Positions 23,078 through 34,411 of a stretch of DNA of 64,000 bases are shown one piece after another. The translations under genes were made by a program, and so were the position numbers. Position 1 is the stretch's first letter; each line of letters begins with the position of its first letter. The notes below the pieces were generated by a model. It saw only the letters and a program-made list of their open reading frames with translations, was not told where the DNA came from and made no database searches. Origin of the DNA: Neodiprion pinetum (taxonomy: Eukaryota > Arthropoda > Insecta > Hymenoptera > Diprionidae); contig NC_060235.2 of the NCBI RefSeq assembly GCF_021155775.2, positions 15,091,193-15,155,192 of the forward strand. Direction: 5' to 3'.

Positions 23078-25006
23078 TTAGAATTCCCCGACATCAAACG
23101 TTGTCCCTTCTGCGTCTGTTTCAGTCGGCTCTGCAGCGGTTTTTATAATTTTCACCGTTCGTCTGGCTTTCTTGGACTCCGTCATTGCTTTCCATTCAGC
23201 CTTACACTTTCGTCTGTCATCTCGTTGCTGGCTTATCTTTTTTGCATTATTTGTCACTTTCTCAGACCTCACTGACATCTTTGCCTTTTGAGCATGGAGT
23301 GCTCCCAGGTTCAACTCAGCAACTGAGGTTGCTACTGCTAATTGTTTTCTTTGTTTGGACATGAATATCTCTTTCGGGCATTGTTGCCAGTTCAGGGAGT
23401 GCAAGCTTTTGTTAGCATTCGGTGTCGCACCTCGGGTACAACATGCTAATAGATCATTGGTCAACAGGCGTTTATACAGAGGCTTCAGCTTTTCGACTAC
23501 TCTCGGGTTGAGCTTTAGTCACATCTTTTTATGGCTCTCCGGCTCTTCACCCTTGGCTACACTTCTATTGTGAAAACACCATGAGTCTGGTCCAGTGGGG
23601 CATCGCTCGTGCTGAGAACTTCTAAGGGTTAACACACAGTGGCTAATCGTTGCATCTATTGTTCATATCATAGCTGGTATGTTAGGAATATTTTTTACAA
23701 TGGCATTTCTGTATTAATTAGTCGTCGTCTCCTTAAGTGTGCCTGTTCCACGTCCCCCGAGTGTTACTTCTTTCACTTCCCGTTCTTTAACGAGCTTCCG
23801 GAGTTCAGTGCCTATTCGTTTTGCGATGTGATTCACAGACTTTTCCTTTGTGACGGGTACATCGTCTCCGTATGGGTGATACTTTTCACATGGCTAAATG
23901 TCTTTGCTTCTCCGCAGGATAGAGTAGTCATGTATCGCGTCTGGTTTTCTTCGACAGATCTGTTCTGCAACTACTCTGCTGCGTTCGTTCCCATCTTACC
24001 AGAGGACCCGTAGTAGTATTTACCGCACTCGGATTTGAGACCATCTTGCCACATTGAAAAATCAGGCGAAGTAGCATCTAGTTGGACTGCGACAACGACA
24101 CACACCTGGAAGTATTTTGAGAGTACTTGGTAATCGATGGCCAGTCCAGTAAGGATTTCGATGACTATTCCTACTTCTTATAACGACCTAAGCCCTTGTC
24201 TGTGTCACGTCACATCGTAAGATACTGCGACGTCAAGTACTGCCCCACTCTCGTTTGAAGGATCTTCTACTTCATGCGCTCTTCTGAAAGGTTTTCTTGC
24301 TCGCTTGAAAACTCCCACTTCTAACTTTTCAGTCTCTGCAGTCAACTAGTCCACATGACTTTTGAAGCTACTGACACTCATATCATTCATACCCATTACG
24401 GTACAGAATTTTTGCATACTTGAGTGCCATAGTCCAACGCCGAACATTTCATTAACTACTTGCCTATTTATTCCGAACGGTGGCCTTATCGAAGTGTTTT
24501 TGGTTCGTGGGCTTGTGTAATTTTGACCTATTTTATAACTACAGCTGTGGCATTTGACAACGAGCTTTGCACAGAATTCTTCTTACTCTCTTACCTGTAT
24601 GAGGAGATTGGTGACTTTGCATTTACTACAGGGAAAGTTCCTAAAAAGTCTCGTCAAATAGATGAAATTTACAAACACAAACTCATCTTTGCCTTCAGTT
24701 TGAGAGCCCTGTTTTTCTGGAGTACAGTGGAGTGTCGAATAGGCTGAGTGTTCCAAAGCTTTCAGTAGTCTCACACACTGCCAATTCAGCTAAATCCGGG
24801 ATTTGGGGTGATCTCACTCGAGATGGTTCAGCCACTGCGTCAATTTCCATATTTTGAACACCTGTTGAAGGAAGATTAGTATCGGGAAGAGGAAGGTTGG
24901 GGTTAGCTACAGCAGAAGCCGGAGGAGGTAGATTTTTTCGCAAGTGATCAGAATTTTCAGTTGAACGCTTCTTGGAAGGGTGCAAGCAAGTGCTGATTCG
25001 ATTCAT
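23078..25006 (-). pseudogene. Decayed Mutator-like DDE transposase
   Basis: On the minus strand, several frames in the right order resemble insect Mutator-like transposases. The N-terminal part (about 24695-25006) is a Pro/Ser-rich leader. About 24583-24774 carries a zinc-ribbon-like CSKCKVTNLL segment. About 24380-24470 includes NEMFGVGLWHSSMQKFC. The C-terminal part (23078-23464) has LACCTRGATPNANKSLHSLN followed by KEIFMSK and AVATSVAELNLGA, the signature late segment of this family. Stops and frameshifts occur every 50-150 bp, so it is a dead, old copy. Terminal repeats were not found. Identification rests on remembered family motifs without a search. Confidence 0.6.
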
Positions 25007-25954
25007 TCTAACAGGCAGATCACTTCAACATTTACGTCGGAGTAGTTCAAACCACAGGAGAACGTTGTCACAGTTCGTCCAATCTATTGTTCGAAAAATA
25101 GTATGACAAACACATTCGCGGGAAACAACGACTGAACGATAGATATCTTACCCCTAGATGGTTAGAGTATATGTCGAAATAACTGGTACGACAGTTATCC
25201 ACAATGTTACCGACCGATGATGGCACGTATCGACGGACTTTTGCAAAAATTTGTAGTCAACCATTTTTTAGATCGCTGATCACGAATCCAAAATCAGTTT
25301 TTGAAAAATTTCAAAAGCGGATCCCATTATAACAACCAAAAGTTAAAAATTTTCTTTATCAGGCCAAAAAACACATTTAAAAAAATATTTCAGCAATATC
25401 AAATATTACACAGGTAGACAACAGTTCAATGAACATTTTCCGTAAAAAACTGGAAATCGATTTTTCGGTCATTTTTGACGAAAAATTAGGGAAATCTCTC
25501 CTTCAGATTTTTCAACACTACTTTGTTCGGAAGGGTAAACTCGGGTTAACTTCTACGCACCTCGCGACTTAAGAGACGAAGGACACGGCTTTTTGATTAT
25601 AATGGTCCGATAGCCTACGGTTGTAACTTTGTTGTATTAATCGCGCGATAATTATGGCATTGAGGTAAGAGTTTGACCCCTGGTGGTGAGCCAGAGGTCG
25701 AGTCTTACGCCCGGCTGTGGCTTGGGTACTCTGATGGTTCTCAATCTCGCCGATTGTGTAGCTGAAATGTTGACTATAGATATTTTATTGTGATTTTCAT
25801 ACATAAATTTATACTGTGTAGTGAGTACTCTTTTTAATTCGGCGCTCTCCGCACGAGCGGTTGGTCCTAATTATCGATGAAAAATTTATTTTAACAGAAA
25901 AAGAAATTGCGTCGTTGAGCTATAGTAGCCTCAGCGTTTCTTAGTTTAGTGTAG

Positions 25955-27690
25955 AGAACATTCTTGGATATGTTGGTTTTCTTATTAAAAACATCGAAAT
26001 CATCAGTCAACGTTTTGAACCTAGGATGTGGAGCATCTTCAGTACAAGTTCATTGCATCTAATACAAGGGAACAAAAAAATGAGTTTTTCCTACTCGTTA
26101 CAGACATCCCAACCATTACATATCAATGTAAGGTGAAATACTAACCTAGTACAAATATCCAACCAACCAAGCAAAAAAAAAAACAAGAGGACACTTTCTT
26201 TTCGGTGAGGACTTTTTTTTCTTGCTTCACTTCAATTGTTTTACATTTTAAATTTACATAAATCGGCGAGGATGAAATCAGGATATCAGGATAACGATAA
26301 ACGATATCAGTTCTTTTAAAAACTGTTACCGATACAAATTATTAGATAAAATTATGACATCCAGACGCCGTTCCATACTTGAAAGAGATAACAACAACGA
26401 TAAAAATCATACTGATAGCAATAATTTGTGTAGTTTTGTGTCAATCCCTTATGTTTCAGGATTATTTGAGTCGTAAAATAGAACTTTTACGAAATATAAC
26501 ATGAAATTCGTTGGAGAAAACTTAAATGATTTGCGGTCAGTTTTCGATTCGGGCAAAGATGTGTTACCTAGAGATAAACATTAAAATTTGGTGTACAAAA
26601 TTCCATGTAAAAATTGTAACAAGCCATACATTGGTCAGACTAGTCGATTATTTTCCGGTAGATTAAATGAACACAAGAACATCAAAGTTTCTCATGACCA
26701 CCAAAAGGCCATAACCAAACATATGTTACAATTTAATCACCAGTTTGATTATGACAATGTAAGAATTCTCAACGAAGAACCTTGTTATTATAACAGATTA
26801 ATTTTAGAAATGTGCAATATTGTAAGTCACACTGATTCATTTAATCCGAGATAGGATGTGGAAAAATTGTGCGACACCTATGTAAAATTAATCACCGACG
26901 CTAGTCTCTAGGATAAGTTACCGGCTGTATTCACAATTAGTCTAATTTTAAGTGATAACTTCTGTTTTTTTTTCTCGGTTCGTTTCCTCCTTACTTCCTC
27001 ATTCTTGACCAAGGTGGTGTCCGCGTACGCACGCAACTGTTAATCAAAATTTTGCAAATTTGAAAATACTTGTTGTTACGGACGGAGAGGTGTAAAGTAA
27101 GTAGAAAAAGAAAATGTCAAATTCGCGGCTCCTTTAAAATATGATTAACGTATCAAGTCCACGGCCAAGCATCTTTTTTCAATGTAAATAGGTCAGTATG
27201 ATCAGATTTAGGTTATAATTTAAAAACACGTGTTGATCACGCTTAGCTTATCTGTTTGACCGATTCAAATATCGTTATGGGATATGATATTTTTGATTTC
27301 TTTGTTTGTTCAAGATTTTATTACGATTAAAAATTCGTATCTGTGAGTTCCGTCCAAGGGCCCTCGTCGATTAATGTAAATTCAAAATGTAAAACTATTG
27401 AAGTAAAGCGAGAAAAAGAAGTCTTCACCGAAAAGAAGGTTTCTTTCTGTTTTTTTTTTTGTTTGGTTGGAAATTTGTACTGAATTAGTATTTCACCTTA
27501 CATCGATTTGTAATAATTGGGATGTCTAACGAGGAGGAAAGAAAAATTTTTTTTGTTCCCTTGCTGCATGAGATGCAATAAACTTTTCCTGAGGATGACC
27601 CACATCCTAGGGTCGAAACGTTGACTGATAATTTCGTTGTTTTTAATAAGAAAATCTACATATCCAAGAATGTTTTCTACATTAAACCGA
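25955..27690 (+). mobile_element. Penelope-like element remnant with inverted terminal blocks
   Basis: A GIY-YIG endonuclease fragment lies between two inverted blocks. The left block (about 25964-26215) and right block (about 27420-27680) share, in opposite orientation, CTTGGATATGT, TCTTATTAAAAAC, CAGTCAACGTTT, CCTAGGATGTGG, GACATCCCAA and CAAGGGAACAAAAAAA-type segments. Penelope-like elements typically end in LTR-like repeats that can be in inverted order. No reverse transcriptase remains, so this is a 5'-truncated copy. Confidence 0.7.
26588..26854 (+). pseudogene. GIY-YIG endonuclease of a Penelope-like element
   Basis: The frame encodes YKIPCKNCNKPYIGQTSRLF followed by SGRLNEHK: a GIY-YIG nuclease core with the CxxC insertion characteristic of Penelope-like elements, where the domain is C-terminal to the reverse transcriptase and nicks the target. 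The candidate catalytic Glu lies in LILEMCNI. After the stop at 26852, in-frame similarity (DVEKL..TYVKLITDA) continues, so the stop is likely a mutation. There is no start codon with context and no RT upstream; it is a fragment. Confidence 0.75.
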
Positions 27691-28663
27691 AGGTCAAGAA
27701 TTGATTCACTTTCTTAGTTTAGTTCGTAGTATTGTCTAGCTTGTCGATTTGTGACACATAATATAGACTAATCCTATCTGTCTCTACGTAACTTTTGCTA
27801 AGAGGGGTAGGACTGGTTGTTATAAGAACGTGATGATCAAATTATTTGCGTAAGAACATGTAGTGTGAGAAGCTATTCTGAATGAAACGTAATTTGGAAA
27901 TGATACTTTGGGGCGTAACACACACAACTGAATGCGACAATGAACAGATTATGATTGCAGTGATTGATCGTTCTTGACTCACTTATAACTACGGCAGAAC
28001 CCGCAGAGCCAGAAAATTGAACTAGTTGCCCAATACACGACCGATCACCTCAGAAGCCTTTTTCTATCTGCCTCGGGCTGAGAGTTTCCAAAAGAGCTCG
28101 CCGTGGGTAACCACTCCCACACATTTAGTACAGTGAATTCGCCACATGTCCTGACTGCATTGGAGGAGACAGCTTTGAAGATCTCGACTTCCGCCACTTT
28201 CTTTAATTTATGACTCGAAGTTGAGTGCTGAACAAGCCTACCTCTCAGACTCTGGTTACACTCTTTGAACTAATTTACTGTTGTCCTCACATGCGAAGAC
28301 AGGAGGAAAATTTTACCCGACTCGTCATGGTCAGTCGTAGATCCATGCGATCTTCTTCAAATTTACCGGGTGGACCGTGTAGTTTTCCATGCGCATGTCG
28401 TTATTCCGCATTGTAGAACAGCACTGGCAAGATGCAATACTCATTGCATCTTATCAAGAGATGTAAGATTCAAATTGCACTATACTTTCAAACAACCCAA
28501 GAGTGCACTAGGCGTGAACAGGATTTCCTGTCCGGCATAATATACCGGGAATTTTTGTGGATTGTAAACGATAGGAATATCAACCCAAAATTTGCGCGGC
28601 CTAGGAGATGGCTTTTAACCATATCCTGTTCAAGCTAGCTTTATTCTATTTGAACGTGAAAAT

Positions 28664-30703
28664 GGCATGTGCAGAATTTGAACTCGAGAATTGCTCGTGT
28701 AAAATTTGAAGGCCGGAAGCATTTTGTTGAACGGTAAGACAAGTACAAGGAATTAGTTTGCGCATGTGCGGAAGTTATTCTGCAAATATTTATGGAACAT
28801 TAATCAATTTAATTTCCATATTAGGTGATATTTTTTTGTTCATTTGATCTTGTGAACTGGTGAAGTTACGAGAAAACTGGACCAGGCAAGGAAGATGACT
28901 CAACTCAACTGATCGACAAAATTGATTAATTATAATGTCAGGTTTGGCTTGCAATTAATTTATCACAAATTAAGTGATTCCTCAGATGTTTTTGTTGAAT
29001 CGTTGGAACAAAGAAATGATTACTAATCACCGTAAATGATTAAGGGGGGGGGAGTAAGGTTTTGCACTTTCGGAAAATCGAATTTATTTTTGTCCTATCT
29101 TAATGTTAAACATTTCAAGAATATATTCCCAAAATTTTAAGTCGATCTGAGCAAAACACTTGAAATTATATTTTATTTAGTAAAGACAGGTAAGTAAAGC
29201 CATAAAGACATATTTTATACTTGTATGTATATACTATACACTGTACAATATTTTAAAACGAGAGACGAACCTCAGTTTGTCGTTGTACGTTCGATCGTGC
29301 GCTTGTGATTTTTTTTCGAAACTACTTTTAAAAATTCCGTGCTCACTGCCATTTGAAAACTACTTGACCGATTCATTTCAAACTTGGTACACATTTTCTT
29401 CATTTAAAATACCTTCCCCTAACGTGCAGTTAAAATTTTTTTGTTTACATTGAGGGGGTTTCCCACCCACAAAATGGTGGAATTTTTCGCGAATAATACC
29501 AGTTTACACTTTAGATGGCTACCAAAAATGAGAAAAACAATAATTGAAGAACGTTGGGGGGAGGATTTGATGATATTTTGACTAAATGTTAATGATTTTT
29601 GATATCAGATAATTTCCGACCGAGATATAGCGAACACCACAAATTGTTTTTTTTTTCTGAGACGTTCTGGGGCAAGCTCTGTCACCGGCTTGTTTTTCTG
29701 TATTTCCGCATGAAAAAAATACAGAATATTGTTAAAAGTATACTTAATAATGTACAAAACGTTTGACTAAATTTGTTCAATCCATACTTTTAAAAAAAAT
29801 TCACAAAAAAAGTGTTTTTTTTTACGCTGAAAACCTTACCCCCCCCTCTTAATTATCATCTTCTAACAAACTTACGCTACATTAGTAATTTGTGTGACAC
29901 GAACTTGAGGTTGAACAACGAATTACGAATAAATGAATAAGCAAACTCGTCGGATTGAAATGATGCATTAGTAACAAATTGTTTAGTCAAAAATAATAGT
30001 AATAAATCCAAGAGAATTAATTTTTGGACCATTGAGTTGGCCATTTTCAAACATCAGTCCCACGATGAGCCTCGTTGATACATTCAAGTCGCAGCGATCA
30101 GCTTTCTGGGGTTAAGGCTCATCGAGAGATTTGGCTGATTTCCATCCAGGTATTTAACCACTGAAAGGTGCTTCGCTATGGTTTGAGTTTATCGACGAGG
30201 ATCGTCCAAGAACTGATGTTTGAAATGGCCAGCACAATCGTTCAAAAATAAATTCTCTTAGATTTCTTACTGTTATTTTGAGGAAACAATTTATTACTGA
30301 TCCATCGTTATAATCCGACGAGTTTGCTCATTTATTTATTCGTTATTCGTTGTTTGATCTCAACTGCGTGTTACACAAATTATTAATGTAGCGTAAGTTT
30401 GTTAGAAGATAATTAATAATTATTTATTTCAATGAGCAAGAATTTCGTTGTTCGATCGATTCAACAAAAAGTTCAAAAGAATGAATTAATTCATGATAAA
30501 TTGATTGCAAGTCAAGCCTGACATTTTAATAATACCTTCTGTCGATCTATGGACTTGAATCATTTACGTTATTCGTAGAATAATTTCTGCACACGATCAA
30601 ACTAATTCCTTGTACCTTTCTTTCCGTTTAAAAAAATGCTTTCAGCCTTCAAATTCTACATGAGCTATTCTCGAGTTAAAATTCTACGCACGCCATTCGT
30701 GAC
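28664..30703. repeat. Large foldback, invaded in its left arm
   Basis: The left arm (28664-29043 continuing at 29849 to about 30090) and the right arm (about 30190-30703) are diverged reverse complements. Shared blocks include AAAATTTGAAGGC, GTACAAGGAATTAGTTTG, TGTCAGG(T/C)TTG, AACTTACGCTACATTA and GCAAACTCGTCGGATT. The centre is near 30110-30160. The arms lack coding capacity. The left arm is interrupted by the TTAA-flanked MITE. Confidence 0.7.
29044..29848. mobile_element. MITE with TTAA target duplication (piggyBac-type insertion)
   Basis: TTAA stands at 29040-29043 and 29849-29852. The inner ends are a run of G followed by AGTAAGGTTTT on the left and AAAACCTTA followed by a run of C on the right. 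The uninterrupted opposite arm of the host foldback reads ATTAATTATC at the matching place, showing the empty site with a single TTAA. The TTAA duplication is diagnostic for piggyBac-type transposition, although the G-rich termini are unlike the usual CCC..GGG order. No transposase is present. Confidence 0.65.
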
Positions 30704-30826
30704 TTCGAACAGGGTACGCTTGAACACAATTCCACTAGGCCGCGCGTGTTTTGGGTTAGTATCTCTACCGTTCACCATTCAAGATGAGTCTCGGTATATG
30801 CTTATTACATCAAGGCAATTACGAAC

Positions 30827-30832
30827 TTTGTC
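30827..30832. repeat. Target-site duplication of Polinton 1, left copy
   Basis: TTTGTC directly before AGTAGTATAG. The second copy is at 48926-48931. Confidence 0.9.
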
Positions 30833-31308
30833 AGTAGTATAGATGCGCCGGTTCTAACTCAAAAAATGGCGGCGTAGCCCTCCTTCCCCTCTACCTTGCC
30901 AGCGATCGGTATGTCACCCCCCCCCCCCCCCCCCCCCCCCACGATGGTGAGCCTTACCTATGATATTGCAACCGGATGTTAACATACATAACGTCACCAT
31001 CATTTTCGCTCGATTTTGTCGTCAGACGAGCGGCCATTTTGATTTTTGCTTGGTCGGATGAGCAGCCATTTTGATTTTTTATCGTCAGCCAGCTTGATCA
31101 TGAGATTTTTTGCTTGGTCGGATGAGCAGCCATTTTGATTTTTTCACCGTCATCCGTAAACTTTCACGCTAATAGTTTGCCCCCAGGGCGAAAATAATAT
31201 TTTCCACATACTTCAAATACATTCTTTTGTGTTAATTGACCGGATGACGACACCGCAATTAGATAGGCTGGGGATGTTGTTGATGATCCGTAAACTTTCA
31301 CGCTGATA
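30833..31308 (+). repeat. Left terminal inverted repeat of Polinton 1
   Basis: It matches the reverse complement of 48450-48925 over its length with scattered differences. Shared blocks include GGTTCTAAC, AAAAATGGCGGCGTA, ACGATGGTGAGCCTTACC, TGCAACCGGATGTTAACAT, repeated GGTCGGATGAGCAGCCATTT units and CATCCGTAAACTTTCACGCT. A pure C run (about 30918-30940) in the left copy is reduced to CCCCCC in the right copy. Confidence 0.88.
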
Positions 31309-31518
31309 GTTCGCCCCTAGAGCGAAAATAATATTTTCCACATACTTCGAATACATTCTTTTGTATGACTTGGCCGGATGACGACACCGCAATTAGATAG
31401 GCTGGGGATGTTGTTGATGATCCATGAACTTTCATGCTAATAGTTTGCCCCGAGGGCGGAAATAATATTTTCCACATACTTCGAAAATATTCATTTGTTT
31501 TAATTAACCGGATGACGA
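31153..31518 (+). repeat. Tandem array of ~134-bp units at the inner TIR border
   Basis: The block starting CCGTAAACTTTCACGCT recurs at 31153, 31288 and, as CCATGAACTTTCATGCT, at 31422, a period of about 134 bp. Each unit continues with GGGCGAAAATAATATTTTCC and GATGACGACACCGCAATTAG. The right TIR holds just over one unit, so the array has expanded or contracted on one side only. Confidence 0.85.
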
Positions 31519-31677
31519 GGGGCGTACAAAGCTTAGACCTCTCACTACTACGCCCCAAAATTTTTGCGATCTATCTGCATATATTAATTCAACGCATCCG
31601 ATGCAGACTCATCAGTCCTACACGATACGTGCAAGTCAAAAGTTCATCGAAGTTCTGCTTATATCAACGTTGAAGTC

Positions 31678-32277
31678 ATGGCCGCTGAAACATACTCAAA
31701 TCTCGTCAAAACGATGGAGAATGCTCACGATTTGTTGGGTGAGCTGTATCCCAAGCGTGAGAATGACGACATCTTCCAGCACTGGATTGAAGTTGGAATG
31801 GAAAATTTCCAATTGCTGCGTGATGTTTTCGAACGCCCGAGAACGAGCATAAGTGCGAAACTGCAAATTCAGCATACAATCACGCTCGTACAATCCTGGA
31901 TAGCAAAGATTCGGCAACAGCTGAGGCAGCGACAGCAGCAGCGGCAGCAGCAGCAGCACGCCGTGGCGATGGGTGCCAATATCGGCAGTCCTACGAGTGT
32001 ACAGTAAGACGACGTCGATAGTGGTTTTGCCAACAGGATCCGAACGGGAGTTGCCACAAATCTCGGGCATAAGAATTTGGAAGCCTTTTTGGACGACGCG
32101 CAGCGGATCATCGTTGAGCGATTGAGGCTGGTACTGCGCGAGGAGGGTAATGTAAAGGTTAACCTCACATTATGGTACAAATTTGAAAACAGAAATCACG
32201 AGGAGATTGCGGACGAAGTTAAAAGCTTCAACACTTCCAACATCGCGATCCTCCCCTCGAGCGATATAGACGGTTAG
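31678..32277 (+). pseudogene. Polinton 1 DNA polymerase B gene, N-terminal part
   Basis: The first frame (31678-32007) encodes a helical protein with a Gln/Arg-rich run (RQQLRQRQQQRQQQQ). A second frame (about 32010-32277) continues with an EAFLDDAQRIIVERLRLVLR helix and FNTSNIAILPSSDI, a stretch typical of the N-terminal region of Polinton-encoded polymerases or of the small ORF just before them. The frame change lies near the CAG repeat. The rest of the N-terminal half (exonuclease, TPR1) is absent: the next recognisable polymerase sequence starts at about 33565, and 1.3 kb of unrelated AT-rich DNA lies between. Assignment of this piece to the polymerase is by position and weak motif. Confidence 0.5.
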
Positions 32278-33560
32278 TTTACACACGCAAGGGCCGATCT
32301 ACTTGTAAAGGTTGAGCATTTTGAAGACCCACATTGAATCGACGAGGAAATAACTAGGAATTTGAATGACACCATATTTTTCTGAGTTAAATTAATTGAA
32401 TTTATTCATGTAATTCGACTTCATTTTTCTATTCCAAATAATAATAATTATTTTTCCTTCAATTCAGATAGATTTATTAAATTGAAATTGCTTCATTTGA
32501 ATTCAGGTATTTGGGAATTTCCTTCTTCTTGATTTAAAATTACTTTTTTATTTGAATTTAATTATTTTTCTCTTCAAACACAAAATTTTGGCACGAATCT
32601 AAAGTAATTTGAAGTAACTTGACTTATTACAACTCTTCCTAATTCAGTTATATCTCAAATAATTCTCATGATTTCAGTTATCATTTTTAGCGATTCAGTG
32701 AATTCTCATTTATTCAGTTATTTTGTGTTAACTCAGGTGAATCGTAATTGATTTACAAACCCATTGACACGTCAATTCAGCGAGTTGTTTTTCTCTCGCA
32801 TTATTGAAAAATCGGATGTCAATGATGAATTTAAAACAAGTGAAAAAATTATGTTGCAAAGACACAAAAAATGTTCGGAAAGCATAATTCTGAAGATCTC
32901 AAGCCAGATTGATTGAATGAGTAATTATGAACCCTAACGGCATATTAATTATCTAAAATCTCTAGTTTTATGTACACATCGATGATTGGAAGTGTTTTAT
33001 AACATTAAATCTTGAATCCGCTGATTTATTTGGAGATTTATTTTTATTTTCACTCGCAGATGTGTGTTCCGTAGTATTGTGTAGCTGGGCATTCGCTTAT
33101 GTTTCACACGCATGAGTGTGCGTCCGTGGGTGTGCGGCCGGCAGCGTGTGCCGCGGCAACAATACCGAAGTCAGCGCTCGAGAAGGGGTACAACAAGGCG
33201 AGAGGGGAGGTGCCGATATTTAATTCGTAAACGAATAATAATAATTCACCCGGACGAACAAAACAGCAATTTCCGTGGCGGCAAATCGAGATGAAATGGT
33301 GCACTCTGATTGGCCTAACGCTATCGCTTATAATTCAAAAACTATGCGCCGGACGAGCTTGCGGCAAAGAAATTCTCGGTTGGATTTGAGTCAGGTATCA
33401 CGCTGGCTGGTCCGTGTCCCCCAATTTAGAGACATCCTGTATATTGCACTATAGAAATTTGAAACAGTGTTTGAATTTAGCATTGAAAGTAACGAAAGTG
33501 CACAAGAGTTTTAAAGTTTGCACAATCTCCATGGCTCGAGCCTTACATCACGCTCAACAC
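32278..33560. other. Non-coding stretch replacing the polymerase core
   Basis: AT-rich, with repeated AATTCAG/GATTCAG words at 32460-32760, then a GC-richer block at 33090-33430. No conserved polymerase motif (exonuclease motifs, motif A) can be found, though an intact gene would need about 2 kb here (compare 62205-63980 in the second element). It is either an internal deletion filled by another repeat or unrecognisably decayed. Confidence 0.6.
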
Positions 33561-33564
33561 GGAC

Positions 33565-34411
33565 ATGCGCAAGCGGTCTAGGAACGAATTTGAGAAAAAC
33601 TTTTACAAACTCATGGATAACGCGGTGTTCGGCAAGACTATGGAGAATGTGCGAAATCATAAAGATGTTAATTTGGTTATAAAATGGGGGGGGGGGGGGG
33701 GGGGGGGGAAGAGGTGGTGCGAGAGCGCTTATTGCTCGAGCAAACTTTCACAACTGCACCGAATTTGGCGCTGATATGGTCATCTTTGAAATGAATCGTG
33801 TTAAAGTGCACTTCGCCAAACCTATTTACGTCGGCGCATCGATTCTAGATCTGTCAAAAATCATTCTTCATGATTTCCACTATAATTATGTAAAATCCGA
33901 CTTTTCTAACAGCGCGGTCAAATTGTATACCGACACAAACAGCCTTATTTATCAATTTAACGTACCGAACATCTACAATATCATCAAACGTGATGTGGAT
34001 AAAATGTTTGATACCTCTGACTTTTCGCCCGACAATGTGTATGGCATTCCGCTTAAAAACAAGAAACGACTAAGCTAATGAAGGATGAAAATAATGGTAA
34101 AATTATGACAGAGTTTGTGGGACTACGAGCAAAGCTGTACACATTTACTACGATGGTTGAGGATGGGGAAAAAGTGAGTAAGCGTGCCGAGGGTGTGAAA
34201 AATTCGTCGATAAATAGCATCACGTTTGATGATTATCAGCCCTGTCTGATGGCTTACCAAGAGTTGACCCTTCCCTAGTGTTTAATACGAAGTAAACAAC
34301 ATGAAGTAAGCACGATCGTACAAAAATAATTGGCTCCGAGTTGGCAAGATAACAAGCGGCAATTGATAACTGCACAGATTGACACCCTACCTTGGGGGTT
34401 TGTACCAGCAA
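33565..34411 (+). pseudogene. Polinton 1 DNA polymerase B, palm/thumb C-terminal part
   Basis: Three successive frames carry the C-terminal half of a protein-primed family B polymerase. Motif B region NAVFGKTMENVRNHKD is at about 33618-33665, and the motif C region reads YTDTNSLIY at about 33928-33954. In active enzymes motif C is YTDTD; the second Asp is Asn here, which removes a metal ligand. A pure G run at about 33687-33708 creates a poly-Gly stretch and a frameshift, and a stop separates 34077 from the following frame. Downstream, LRAKLYTFTT matches the thumb segment of the second element. The enzyme is dead by several independent lesions. Confidence 0.85.

Noticed and set aside
33040..33430. 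Possible exon or promoter of a host gene in the GC-richer block
   Set aside because: No conserved motif or splice-supported frame; it lies inside the Polinton where polymerase sequence is missing.
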